Below, in pieces: positions 34,028 through 43,623 of a DNA stretch of 64,000 bases. Positions within the stretch are counted from its first letter, which is position 1; every line of letters starts with the position of its first letter. Made by a program: the position numbers and the translations under genes. The notes beneath the pieces are model-generated. The model had not been told where the DNA came from, did not search any database, and worked only from the letters and a program-made list of their open reading frames with translations. Origin of the DNA: Arenicola marina (Eukaryota; Annelida; Polychaeta; Arenicolidae); assembly GCA_964019135.1 (NCBI GenBank), contig OZ025255.1:39772811-39836810 (forward strand), read 5' to 3'.

Positions 34028-35297
34028 GCACTATACATTACGACAGGCCACTTCATCACTCACAGGCTCGCACTAAAGTGGCAGCAGATTCCAGCTTTTT
34101 TGCCGGTGAAACTATCCTGGGGTCATGAAAAATTGCAATTTCACAATAACAGCTTTGCTGTTTTCACATTTCTTTAAAACTAACATAACTACAAATCATT
34201 CAACTTTTCATTTATAGCTTGCTTTTTCGCAAATAAATGTCTTCTGTGCGAATCGCTGGGCTTTATAACGAGAGCTCAACATCTACGCTGACCGCTTAGG
34301 CGCCATGATTGTTTTCAAAGGTGGGTCAAAATGACTTTTTTCGTGGGCCTGAAAGCAGGTCATTGAAGACCGCACGTGCTACACGAATTGGGGCCACTAA
34401 CATTTGCCACTTTGGACTTCAGAGCACAACGGCAATGGCGGCCGAAGTCTTTTACAAGAGTCACTGGGACTATTGGACAGATATTTTTGAATTATAAAAG
34501 TTTTTCAGTTAGTCAGGCATTCATATATGGGTGACAAACACATGACATAATTGAGCTTTTTGTGATTTTTTTACGAACTCGCACGATCACAGCTTGGCAG
34601 CAAGCTGCCCCCTCTGGCCTTTAGGCCAGCTCTGGTAACACTATACACTACAGTCTTGTCACACCACTCCACCCCCCACCCCCCACCCCCCTCCGCCCCG
34701 TGTTAGTTGATCTGCTGGGTGAAATGGCGAGCACCGGATGTAGTGGAGGGGATAAGCCTGCCTCCCCCCCCCCTCGAGCTATTTTGAAACGGTTGTCTGT
34801 TGTGATGTGTATGAACCTTCGTACAGAGATTGAGACCCGTAAGTCCTGTTCCTTTCGTTAACATAAGGTACTTTCTTGGTTCCTTTGTACATGTGTCTAT
34901 GAGTGCATGCCTCAACCTTAGCCCTGTTGCGTACGTGCCTGCCTCCAATTATTTGGTGGTGTTGGTATGGGGAGGTTGAAGGCCACACGCCTTTCTGTTA
35001 CTCAGGGAAACTTTTAATTGCTCAGGGAAAAATCAGGGAATTGTTTTTTATGTATCATGTGGGAACCCTTTACCATGGTATGCTCTTGTTTTCTGGTTAT
35101 ACCATTTATATTATTATCTTTGGTATTCATTTTGCTTCCTGTGTGATGTATTAATAAATGTAGTACATAGCCTCATATGATATCTTTCCCTGTGAGTGAT
35201 GCAGTGGCCTGTCGTAAATTACCATCCATGTCTTATAATGCTAAACAGCACTGGTAAATGATATTTACTAAGGTGATAAATGTATCATTTGTTACAG
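34028..35297. other. Non-coding stretch
   Basis: Poly-C rich patch at 34668-34697. No supported exon. Several AT-rich blocks. Confidence 0.35.
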
Positions 35298-35446
35298 ATC
35301 AAGTCAGGAAAAAAATTCCTGGCAAAGATGTAAAAGAGATTTGCAAGTTAATGCGAGAGAAGGATCAGCAATGTTGTAAAGATTGGAAAGAAGAAAAACT
35401 GAAGCATCTACTTATTTTACCAATTGAAATGACTATATTTGTATAA
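35298..35446 (+). other. Possible terminal exon of unknown gene
   Basis: Acceptor CATTTGTTACAG precedes an open segment reading DQVRKKIPGKDVKEICKLMR and KEEKLKHLLILPIEMTIF, stop at 35444-35446, with AATAAA at about 35568. Codon use differs from surrounding AT-rich DNA only slightly. I know no family for it and cannot place an upstream exon. Confidence 0.25.
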
Positions 35447-35844
35447 AGGATTGTTTATATATGTTATATGCGTTGAGTAGTTGTCGTTTTAAAGTTGAGT
35501 AGTAGTTATGTAGTAGTTTCAAAGTACTGAATGCATCTCATTTTGGGGTGGAATTTGTATCAGTTAGGAATAAAAAAGAATACTTTATCAATTCAATTAT
35601 AACATTAGATTCCTTCATATGAGTTGGAGTATACATATTATTTGGGTAAAAATCTAATACAACTGGTTTTTATGTCATGTATATACTTCTAGTGTGCCTA
35701 TATACTGTGTGATTTTATTGTGCATAGCGACTAAAGTAAATTCAATTATGGTGATTCATTCAAATGTATAAGCTGTAAATTGAACAAAATTGAATTTAAA
35801 TATCTGAATCATTTAAACGAGCATTATTTTAATTTATGGTAAGA

Positions 35845-36296
35845 TACCATGGTATACCATGGTATTGTATGGTATTTACCATGGTAATTTACCTTGGTAT
35901 TATACCATGGTAATTTATCTTGGTATTATACCATGGTAAATTACCATCGCCAAAACAACATGGTATACCCTGGTAAAATACCCTGGTAAAATACCCTGGT
36001 AAAATAACCTGGTAAAATACCATGGTAAAATACCATGGTAAAATACCATGGTATGATGCCATGGTAATATACCATGGTAAATACTATACAATACCATGAT
36101 ATACCATGGTAAAATACTATGGTAAAATACCATGGTAAAATACCATGGTAAAATACCATGGTAAAATACCTTCGCCAATACACCATGGTATTTACCATGG
36201 TAAAATACCTTCGCCAATACACCATGGTATTTACCATGGTAAAATACCTTCGCCAATACACCATGGTATTTACCATGGTATACCATGGTATATTTT
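35845..36296. repeat. Palindromic CCATGGTA array
   Basis: Units of about 13 bp built on the palindrome TACCATGGTA with AAA spacers. At the right end a 39-bp higher-order unit containing CCTTCGCCAATACACC occurs three times (36165-36285). The strand could form many cruciforms. Confidence 0.85.
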
Positions 36297-36441
36297 CATA
36301 AGGGACTGGCCACAGACAAATCTAGACACGCGCCGAAGATGGGGTGGGGATTTTCAGTAGGGTAAATGGCCCTTTTACGTTGTTGCAGGTTTGAAGGTTT
36401 ACGGTTTGAACCTCACGTGACAAATCGAAACCACACGCCAT

Positions 36442-36844
36442 AGTAGTTAGGAAGGAGTTCGGCTGTCCCCACCGTACCCCCCACGCCACCCCACGCCACC
36501 CCACGCCCCCCTCCACCCCCACCCCATGCTTGGTAGAGAGGGGTGGGGGTACCCCACGCCCCACCCTACCCCACGCCCCCGCCTCCCGCGTCCCGTCGAT
36601 CAAGAACCAACTGCCCTCTCCCCCCTCCCCCCCTCCCTCCCCCTTCCGCCAACTGCCCCGTGGGTGGATAATCGCAGTAAATGAGCCAGCGATCAATCAC
36701 TCTATTGTCCCCGTCAGCTCTCAAGCTCGCGTTATAATAAGAGTCGCTTCACTGCGTGTTATAATAACTTGTTCAGTGGATGCTTTAAAACTCATAAAAA
36801 TTAATTATAAAACAGTCGTTGCGTTGAATTTAATGACTTGTGTC
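36442..36844 (+). repeat. Polinton left terminal inverted repeat
   Basis: About 403 bp matching the reverse complement of 46998-47333 with few mismatches. It contains C-rich CCCCACGCCACC runs and GTTATAATAAGAGTCGCTTC. It keeps about 55 bp (AGTAAATGAGCCAGCGATCA and following) that the right copy lacks. Confidence 0.92.
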
Positions 36845-37320
36845 ATGGATTAATAATGTCTAGTGGTGATTTAAATAAAAGTAGGAAGATCACCCCCCCC
36901 CTCCCTCCCCCTTCCGCCATCTGCCCCGTGGGTGGATAATCGCAGTAAATGAGCCAGCGATCAATCACTCTATAGTCCCCGTCAGCTCTCAAGCTCGCGT
37001 TATAATAAGAGTCGCTTCACTGCGTGTTATAATAATTTGTTCACGGATTCATGCAATACAGTCTGTGAATTGTTTGATTGATATTAAAGGTCACAGAAAA
37101 GGGGCAGTGGACGCTTTAAAACTCATAAAAATAAATTAAAAAACAGTCGTTACGTTGAATTTAATGACTTGTGTCATGGATGAATAATGTCTAGTGGTGA
37201 TTTAAATGGAAGTAGGAAGGCTGTTTTTGGTGACATTAATTCTTGTCACGGATTCATATTAAAGGTCACAGAAAAGGGGCAGTGGACGCTTTAAAACTCA
37301 TGAAAATAGCAATTTTTGGT
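36604..37320 (+). repeat. Subterminal tandem duplication in Polinton left end
   Basis: The block from CCCCTCCCTCCCCCTTCCGCC to GTGATTTAAAT (about 36604-36880) is repeated at 36893-37206 with an extra insertion (AATTGTTTGATTGATATTAA region). A third partial copy (GGGGCAGTGGACGCTTTAAA) follows near 37275. Confidence 0.8.
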
Positions 37321-37843
37321 GACATTAATTCTTGTATGCGAACGACAGATGTTTCGTTGTCTTTGTCTTGATACGTGTTGCCGGGTAGAGTTGAAGCGTC
37401 AATTATTTATTTTTCGTCTTTTTTTTTCTTTCTTTTTTAAATGCATGCTTTAAAACTCCTAAAAAAATCAGTGAGTCGACCCCGCGGGCGTGGGAGCGAA
37501 CGAGTCAGTAAGGAGGCGGAGTTTCACGGGTATGTGACTTCACCTGTGGCGCTTATCGATTTTTTCTTCAAGCCCCTCAACACCGGGGCCTGCGGGGCGT
37601 CACGCCCTAGCGATTTTCGAAAGTTGAGCGAGCGGGCGAGCGAGCGAGCGAGCGAGAGAGGGGGCATGGGGGCGGAGCGTAAGGGAAGCGGGAGAAAGAA
37701 GCGAGTTCATACGGTCAATGACTTTTAGGTTTTTTTATTTTTAAACTACAACACACACACATGAATAGCTTTACAACACTTATCTATCGTAGTCAAAAAC
37801 TTAGTATCAAGCACAAAATCCTATACATTTCATTATTCACAAT
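37321..37843. other. Polinton left interior, non-coding
   Basis: Between the subterminal repeats and the protease stop. The frame 37441-37728 (plus) is Arg/Ser/Glu rich from a GAGC-type repeat and has no family resemblance. Confidence 0.4.
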
Positions 37844-38353
37844 TTAAACCATGGGTAAATAGGACTTACACGCGCCTTGAATGAAACGTGGAGACTGCCG
37901 GCGAGTGATATGCGGAAAGTGAACAGAACGGAAATTATGAATATAGTTGTCATTGCATACGGTGTTTGGAGACCAATACTCTCGATAGATTCGTAGCGTG
38001 GAGTAACCTAGACATCTGAAATGTAAGTAGAAGAGAGAGTATTCTCCGCAGACATCTGAGTCAAGTGACTGCCACACCGCTCTCATGGGTTGTTGAATAA
38101 AGTATTCCAAATGCTTGAGATTAGCATAGGCACGAATTGGTTTTCCTAGTGAGTCAAACATCTCAATTTTCCCCGATGACATTTTATAGAAAGCCAACCA
38201 GTGTCTTCCTGGTTGATTGGATCTATCTGTATTCACGATATAGCCACCAGGTGGAAGGTCAACGTGAAACTGATCGGCGGCCAAGACGGCGAATTGTCTC
38301 CATCTCCAACACGAATTCCTTTCTAGGGCTGTTTGTAATTGAGACGTATTCAT
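37844..38353 (-). CDS. PRO: Polinton adenain-like cysteine protease
   Basis: 169 residues, near the length of Polinton and adenoviral maturation proteases. Expected role: cleavage of capsid precursors during virion assembly. The catalytic order His-Asp-Gln-Cys is visible: H51 in GRHWLAFY, D67 in MFDSLG, Q95 in VWQSLDSD and C102 in DVCGEYSLFYL. The frame is intact. Its start overlaps the capsid stop by 4 bp (ATGA at 38350-38353), as expected for compact virus-like gene packing. Confidence 0.92.
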   Translation of the reverse strand: MNTSQLQTALERNSCWRWRQFAVLAADQFHVDLPPGGYIVNTDRSNQPGRHWLAFYKMSSGKIEMFDSLGKPIRAYANLKHLEYFIQQPMRAVWQSLDSDVCGEYSLFYLHFRCLGYSTLRIYREYWSPNTVCNDNYIHNFRSVHFPHITRRQSPRFIQGACKSYLPMV

Positions 38354-39627
38354 GAGTGTAGAAATACGTTTCGACTGGCATCCACGTGAAGCACTCGAGG
38401 AAATTCTCCAATGATCAGCACATCGGTGTTTTCAGGGAGCGCCGACTCAAAGTGGCCTTGAATTTTCAGTGATCCCGCTTGCTGTCGGGGGAAGTTCTGT
38501 GGGTCGTAAACAACTTGAAGGGGAAGATGGAAAATACTGTATCCCGCCGGGTAGTCTCTTCTCGGAATAAGGGCAGGGGATGTGTCATCTGACATATACA
38601 GAGTGCGGTATCCCTGGAGATATTGCTTTTGTGCGAAGTTAGTGTTTAACGTACGAAAGGGTGTTGGGTCATCGTTGACTGTCACAGTCAGTTGCTCCAA
38701 ATGTTGATGGATACAGTTGAAGGGATTCTGTTGGTAATCACCGTTGTAAGCAACCGATTTCACCAAGGCAATGGTAATTTTCTGAGGTACTCTTCCTTGA
38801 AAGATGTCTTCGAAGGCGAATGAATTCTCTCCTCGTAATAGAGAATATCTTTTAGAATCCCTTTTCAAATAGGGATACTTGGCAGTGATTGTCTGCAATA
38901 CATCTGCATGCGCTTCAATAATTTGAGGGACTACATTGACCTTGCATATGTGGAAAATGACGTCTGTGAGTTGCAGTCGGTAACCTTCATCCGTCTCGGG
39001 AGTCATGAGATAGAAATCAGGTTTGTTAAGCCACAATCGTAGTCCCATATCCACGTTATCCAACAAATATTTTTCTTGTTGGAAAAAGTCGACTCTTAGT
39101 CACCTCCCTTGTTGGAACAGAGCGTAGCGCTGTGTTAATCCTCCGTTGGTGGATAAAGGACTGGCTTCATCCATAAACGCGGAAGTATCGAGAAAGAAGC
39201 CTTCGGACTGCAACTTGCCATTCGCTTGGTCAGCATTAGCGTGAAGCAAAGTATCCAAATATGCCTCGTGTGCAACATTTACTCCCGTCTGTGTGATTTT
39301 GTGTCCTTGTAAGCTGACATCCACTTGTTGAAACAGACTTTGGAAGATCAAGTTGATGGGAGACGCCAGCTTACCCACGGCCAAAGCTTGACCGTTTTTA
39401 TCCACAATTCTCGCTTTCAAGGAAAGAAAGGAGTTCTTCAGATCTATGTATTGACCCTGGCTCGCCGCTATGACGAATTCAAAGGGAGCTCCCTCCGTTA
39501 CTTGAGTGAGAGGACGATATTCTATGTATTTTTTCTTTTCCACAAGCGATTCTGTAGGGGGTAGACGAAAGACATCAAGACAAGATGTAAAACTCTCTCC
39601 GCTTGTTTCCATTTCTTCACCGCTCAT
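38350..39627 (-). pseudogene. MCP: Polinton major capsid protein (double jelly-roll type), one in-frame stop
   Basis: Two open pieces in the same frame: 39627-39100 (175 residues: IEYRPLTQVTEGAPFEFVI, GQYIDLKNSFLSLKARI) and from about 39099 to 38350 (LLDNVDMGLRLWLNKPDF, NPFNCIHQHLEQLTVTVNDD). They are separated only by a TGA at 39100-39102. Sequence flow and position, directly after the protease and before the basic protein, fit the Polinton major capsid. About 425 codons is short for the family. A single substitution in CGA would give this TGA; a sequencing error is possible. Confidence 0.8.
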
Positions 39628-40010
39628 ATCGTAAATATATCTCTAGTAGGTGTGGAGTGACTCTTTCGACGTGAAGTTTTCTTGACGGGTCTCTTCTTCT
39701 TTTTTGCTGCAACAGCCTTTTTCTTCTTCTTTCTGCTTGCGTTCAACTTTCTCTTTCTTTGGGCAGTATTCGCACTGGCAGTCTTTTTTCTTCGTCTACG
39801 GTTCTTGGCGGAAGACGATGCTTTTATAGTCTCATTCATCCGTCGAAGACGAGATCTGGCGCGAGACACAGTTTGCGCCACGGGGGAGACAAAAGTAACG
39901 TTGCCTCTCGCTCCACCCGAACCTCTTTGGTGAGTTTCATCTCCTTTGGCCTGCGCCATGTAATATCGTTTCAACTTTTCCACGTCTAGGGTAAATGGGA
40001 TGTATCTCAT
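39624..40010 (-). CDS. Polinton basic core-like protein
   Basis: Likely start is the ATG at 40010 (MRYIPFTLDVEKLKRYYM); the open frame reaches 40058. The C-terminal half is almost pure Lys/Arg with Ala and Ser (NRRRRKKTASANTAQRKRK, KKKKKAVAAKKKKRPVKK), like histone H1 or adenovirus core proteins. Inferred role: condensation of the element DNA in a particle. Overlaps the capsid start by 4 bp. Function is inferred from composition and context only. Confidence 0.65.
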   Translation of the reverse strand: MRYIPFTLDVEKLKRYYMAQAKGDETHQRGSGGARGNVTFVSPVAQTVSRARSRLRRMNETIKASSSAKNRRRRKKTASANTAQRKRKLNASRKKKKKAVAAKKKKRPVKKTSRRKSHSTPTRDIFTI

Positions 40011-40015
40011 GATGA

Positions 40016-40423
40016 TCAGGGACCGGGAGTGGGTACGAAATATAAAACGCACGACCACTCGTCGGTGGGAGATTGTTTAAATGCAACACCCGAGTTGGAA
40101 AGTAGAAATATTCTCAAGTCAGTTAATTCCTGTTTCACTACAGGAATATATTGCAAATTTAAAATGGCGCGGTCGAATCCCCGTCTTAAAATGGAAAGGT
40201 TTCCGTGGGGAGTAAAGGAGACGTCGCATACGTTCGCACAAATCAATGATTCTTTTCGCCACTCCTTAGGTGTCGTGGCATCCAATAGTGTGCACACCCA
40301 ATGTCCGGGTAGGGGAATGGGATTCTTGAAACGAACGGTGAAGTCGCTCGGAGTATTTCCTGGATAATACTCTTTGGAATCGGCGCTAGTGAGATAGATG
40401 TGAAAAGGTTGCCTCTGCATCAT
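40016..40423 (-). CDS. Polinton conserved structural-type protein
   Basis: The frame opens at 40435, but a TATA box (40454-40461) only about 20 bp upstream favours the ATGs at 40423 or 40420 (MMQRQPFHIYL). The N-terminal region FHIYLTSADSKEYYPGNTPS followed by FTVRFKNPIPLPGHWVCTLL resembles a motif found at the start of uncharacterised proteins encoded by animal Polintons and adintoviruses. I suspect a minor virion or penton-like component. Intact, about 135 residues. Confidence 0.6.
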   Translation of the reverse strand: MMQRQPFHIYLTSADSKEYYPGNTPSDFTVRFKNPIPLPGHWVCTLLDATTPKEWRKESLICANVCDVSFTPHGNLSILRRGFDRAILNLQYIPVVKQELTDLRIFLLSNSGVAFKQSPTDEWSCVLYFVPTPGP

Positions 40424-40946
40424 CAACTGAAACATTCCGCACGACTGTTCTCGTATTTATAGGACGACTTGATGTTCTTCTCTGATGACGTGTAGCTGAA
40501 TGATAACGCAAGTAGACAATCGTGGCTACGATTGTCAAGGCAAATAATATGATAACAAGTCCAGTCCAGCGGTTGTCGTAAGAAGGCAGACTTTGTAGAC
40601 AGGGATAATTTACATTTGCATCGTCGCAGTCTGTCACCAAAAGCAACCAGTCTTGCGAGTAGTTTTGAAATGACAAAACATTTTCACACGCAAGCCATCT
40701 GTTGTCTCGCACTTCCATAGTCCACAAGTTGGGCCACGCCTCTCGCGACAGAGTTGGCAACGTGGTAAGGGATGTATTCAAGATGTCGATGTGACTGGTT
40801 TGTAGTCGAACGGATTCGGTGACATCGGGAAACTGTTCTATCTCAAGTCCCATGCAAGATATGGTGTTCATAAACATGGAGGTATGACAACCGCACAATC
40901 CTCTCCCGCAAAACACACACAACAGGATGTAAGTGGTAAAATTCAT
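40386..40946 (-). CDS. Polinton-encoded type I membrane protein, LRR-like ectodomain
   Basis: 186 residues. Signal peptide-like MNFTTYILLCVFCGRGLC; ectodomain with many Cys and two N-glycosylation sequons (NTS, NYS); leucine-rich pattern LNTSLTTLPTLSREAWPNLW and a CENV-type cap; TM helix about residues 127-147 (TGLVIILFALTIVATIVYL); a basic cytoplasmic tail. A TATA-like stretch lies at 41011-41022. Not part of the Polinton core gene set. It could be a virion surface or host-interaction protein, or a captured host fragment. Function unknown. Confidence 0.6.
   Translation of the reverse strand: MNFTTYILLCVFCGRGLCGCHTSMFMNTISCMGLEIEQFPDVTESVRLQTSHIDILNTSLTTLPTLSREAWPNLWTMEVRDNRWLACENVLSFQNYSQDWLLLVTDCDDANVNYPCLQSLPSYDNRWTGLVIILFALTIVATIVYLRYHSATRHQRRTSSRPINTRTVVRNVSVDDAEATFSHLSH
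40454..40461 (-). promoter_or_regulatory. TATA box (TATAAATA)
   Basis: Lies about 30 bp upstream of ATG 40423/40420 of the structural-type protein gene. Confidence 0.5.
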
Positions 40947-41010
40947 TTTGGGTGCGACGTGTGTGTGTGACGGTCGGTTACAACTACTGTCTATATCACA
41001 CTTTTACAAC

Positions 41011-41022
41011 TATTTATATATA
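41011..41022 (-). promoter_or_regulatory. TATA box (TATATATAAATA)
   Basis: About 65-75 bp upstream of the membrane-protein start codon at 40946. Confidence 0.5.
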
Positions 41023-41034
41023 CTGCTACTGGGT

Positions 41035-42381
41035 TTATACTTTTTCGACTTGTCGTGCGTCCATCCACGTATCAAATTTTGACGGCCAACCGCGGAAGCG
41101 AACCAATACTTCTTGACGGCGACCGCGTCGTCTTCTTTTTAAGATCTTTTCCACGTGAAATAATCCCTCGGGGTCATACTTGACTCGTTGCAGTTCACTT
41201 TGTCGAAAAGAACCTACGATGTGTTCGCCGGTAAGATCTTCAATCTCATAGGAAGGAATTCCTTCCCGCATTTGTCGACTGTGAACTTTAAAGACTTCTC
41301 CTGACCATTTTTCATCGTATTCCCTGGAAAATATCCCTCTGATGTAAGATACGCGTACATGACTGCCAATGGGGAATATGAATACCGATGAACGAAGTGG
41401 ACGAGGGATAGCGGGATGATAAACTCTCTGCCACACCTCTACTTCATTATCCGTATTGACCTCTCGCGGTGACATTTGTATGGATCGATGAAAGGAGGCG
41501 TTGTAACTCTCCGTCATGGGTTGCAGTACATCGATCCATCGGTGCGATTGTTTGTGAAAGAAATAACGAGTAATATGTCCTTTCAACGTTTTAATGAAAC
41601 GTTCAGCGTAATTGGCTTTGGTATCGGAATGGCTGACAAAATGTTTACACTCGTGATTTCTCAACACACGCTGCACCGTCTTGGCTTTGAATTCTTGTCC
41701 TTTATCCGTGCGAAAATGGGAGGGGGCTTGCGCGTGTTGAAAAATATCTTGAAAAGCTGCCGCTACATCTGTTCCTTTCTTTGATGGGAGAGCTCGTGTA
41801 TATGCGTATCTGGACAAGATGTCGATGGCTACTAGAATATAGATGTACTTGTCGTTACTGTCCTTGTATTTTACCATATCCGCCAAATCTGCATCCCATT
41901 GGTAGCCTAAGCCCCCCACCACCACTTGACGTTCATGTGATGATTTCCTGATGGGACGGTGGAGAGTGTACACTTGTTGACTTCGTAGAAATTGACGGAT
42001 TTGTGAACGCGTCACTTGTAAACCTTCCGCTCTCAATGTATTGTACAATCGCGATGGACCGCTGAAGGCTGCGGGGTGGTTAGGATCAAAGTATATGCGA
42101 GACAAAACCTCTTCCATCGTGTATAATGTAATCCACTGCGAAGGGGGATACTCCTCAGCTCTCAATCCCCGAAGTCGTTGTGTGTTGGTGATGAAACTTA
42201 AGGGGACATTTCTTTCCCGCAGAAGCTGGTAAAATTCATTCGCTCCTCTCGGGGTAAACCGTGACGATTGGCGGCAGACGTCTTTCAAAAGATCGACGAT
42301 GTGGCTTCCGGGGATGAACCTATCTCGAATGTGCACTTCCCCTCGTTCATTCCATTTTATGCTAGATTCTATCAAATCCAA
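41035..42381 (-). CDS. INT: Polinton retroviral-type integrase with chromodomain
   Basis: 448 residues, intact. It would join the element ends to target DNA and make the 6-bp TSD. The DDE core is complete: D165 in QWDADLADM, D226 in FRTDKGQEF, and E260 in KANYAERFIKTLKG (spacing about 60 and 33). The C-terminus (FHVEKILKRRRRGRRQEVLV and RFRGWPSKFDTWM) is a chromodomain, usual in Polinton integrases and expected to guide insertion to modified chromatin. It follows a 74-residue ORF with no gap (42381/42382). Confidence 0.95.
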   Translation of the reverse strand: MDLIESSIKWNERGEVHIRDRFIPGSHIVDLLKDVCRQSSRFTPRGANEFYQLLRERNVPLSFITNTQRLRGLRAEEYPPSQWITLYTMEEVLSRIYFDPNHPAAFSGPSRLYNTLRAEGLQVTRSQIRQFLRSQQVYTLHRPIRKSSHERQVVVGGLGYQWDADLADMVKYKDSNDKYIYILVAIDILSRYAYTRALPSKKGTDVAAAFQDIFQHAQAPSHFRTDKGQEFKAKTVQRVLRNHECKHFVSHSDTKANYAERFIKTLKGHITRYFFHKQSHRWIDVLQPMTESYNASFHRSIQMSPREVNTDNEVEVWQRVYHPAIPRPLRSSVFIFPIGSHVRVSYIRGIFSREYDEKWSGEVFKVHSRQMREGIPSYEIEDLTGEHIVGSFRQSELQRVKYDPEGLFHVEKILKRRRRGRRQEVLVRFRGWPSKFDTWMDARQVEKV

Positions 42382-42606
42382 TTAGGATTTCATTTTATGT
42401 TGACAATTTTTCGGTAACGCACTCACGATAACTGCTACATTCAGATTATGTGCCATTTTGTCCTCGCTGGGAGTAGGGGAAGCGGCACGGATAACAGTGA
42501 CGTCATGTCGAGGAGAGATTTCTCCCACGGGTTGTGGCGTCTCTTGTTGTATGAGTTTCAGCCATCGGTCGTATTTCTCAATGGGAACCAGAACAGCTTT
42601 CTTCAT
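42382..42606 (-). CDS. Small Polinton protein upstream of integrase
   Basis: 74 residues starting MKKAVLVPIEKYDRWL, a start reminiscent of small uncharacterised Polinton/adintovirus ORFs. Its stop abuts the integrase ATG, so the two may share a transcript. No known domain. Confidence 0.5.
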   Translation of the reverse strand: MKKAVLVPIEKYDRWLKLIQQETPQPVGEISPRHDVTVIRAASPTPSEDKMAHNLNVAVIVSALPKNCQHKMKS

Positions 42607-42760
42607 CGCGTAGCAGTGGATGCAAGTGAGACCACACCGTCTGAAGAAGTATCTGAATATGTTTACTATGTCGTCTCAATAGAGTCCTAGAGGCTGACAA
42701 CGTTGGTGATGGTTGAGATAAAAGTCGTAAAAAGCGTTTGAATGGATTCAGCGCTTGAAT

Positions 42761-42928
42761 CTATTCAGCTGACTGTGCGAAACGACCACGTAAAATATTT
42801 ATAATGATTTCACGCAAAACAAGAACTTGGTTGGATGTAGCTGTTGAAAGGAGTGCTAGTCTTTGTTGGGGATCTGTCTTGGCTACTAAGTTGAGAAAAT
42901 CGCTCTCTTCCTTCACTTTGTTGGACAT
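42761..42928 (-). CDS. Small Polinton protein of unknown function
   Basis: The frame is open from 43009, but the preferred start is the ATG at 42928 (MSNKVKEESDFLNLV), because a TATAAATA box lies at 42967-42974, inside the longer frame. About 55 residues; DPQQRLALLSTATSNQVLVL then NILRG gives an amphipathic helical pattern. Unknown role. Confidence 0.45.
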   Translation of the reverse strand: MSNKVKEESDFLNLVAKTDPQQRLALLSTATSNQVLVLREIIINILRGRFAQSAE

Positions 42929-42965
42929 TTCCACAGTTGTCTGCCGAAACAACGCGGGAGACGCG

Positions 42966-43619
42966 CTATTTATAGGAGTAGATCCACATGTCTTCACCAG
43001 GAAACACACGCGACCGCAATCGGTAGTCGTCCAAAGCGTTAACGGTAGCGTCCACCACTAAATACCCATGCATCACAGACGTTGCATCCTGGTAGGCACT
43101 CATGAAAGCCTGTACGTGATGTGGATATAACTGCCTTGCCAGATACTGAATCTGATTGGCGTCACGTGGGCTTTTGAATAATACTAAATACTCTGTATTC
43201 AGTTGTATAGTTCTGGAATAGCGTCCCGCGTGAAATAGATTTTGACTCACTAAGACGACGCTTAGCTTTCTGTGGTGCGATTCGCGTGTAAATAAGTTGC
43301 TGACGAGAGTGGAAGCCGCCGCTTCTAGATAAAGATCATCAATCACCAACAGCGTATGTTCTCCATCTCCATAAGTATCCACTTCTTTCATCGTCGGTAA
43401 GCCTTTAACAAATATGATACCGTCACGTTCCATCTGTTCAAAAATATGTTGCCAAACTCCGTAAAAATAAATAACTTTACTGGGTGAGGGATCTTGAAAC
43501 ATCTTATTCTTATGATGTATAAATCTTTGTATCCATTGAGTCTTTCCACACTTGGAAGGACCAGCGAGGAAATAGGTAGAGTATGGTTTCCACGGTAGGA
43601 CGATTTGTTCACTCATCAT
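42966..43619 (-). CDS. ATP: Polinton FtsK/HerA-type packaging ATPase
   Basis: Intact. ATG at 43619 (or 43616) is preferred over the longer open frame to 43679, since TATATATA lies at 43649-43656. Walker A GPSKCGKT at residues 20-27, Walker B LLVIDD near 90-95, and a downstream VVLVSQNLF sensor-like strand. About 217 residues, as expected for A32-like packaging ATPases of Polintons. It would pump element DNA into a capsid. Confidence 0.9.
   Translation of the reverse strand: MMSEQIVLPWKPYSTYFLAGPSKCGKTQWIQRFIHHKNKMFQDPSPSKVIYFYGVWQHIFEQMERDGIIFVKGLPTMKEVDTYGDGEHTLLVIDDLYLEAAASTLVSNLFTRESHHRKLSVVLVSQNLFHAGRYSRTIQLNTEYLVLFKSPRDANQIQYLARQLYPHHVQAFMSAYQDATSVMHGYLVVDATVNALDDYRLRSRVFPGEDMWIYSYK
42967..42974 (-). 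promoter_or_regulatory. TATA box (TATAAATA)
   Basis: About 40 bp upstream of the ATG at 42928, inside the end of the ATPase gene. Confidence 0.5.
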
Positions 43620-43623
43620 GATG

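Noticed and set aside
33908..34177. 89-codon frame over the 3' LTR
   Set aside because: Starts inside U5 of the LTR and runs into flanking DNA.
35915..36286. Frames rich in YHGILPWYF on the minus strand
   Set aside because: Product of the CCATGGTA repeat; open in two overlapping frames.
37441..37728. 95-codon frame in the Polinton left end
   Set aside because: Ser/Glu/Arg content comes from a GAGC-type simple repeat; no relation to Polinton proteins.
39325..39989. Plus-strand frames across the Polinton capsid and core genes
   Set aside because: Antisense shadows; the Phe-rich one mirrors the Lys-rich core protein.
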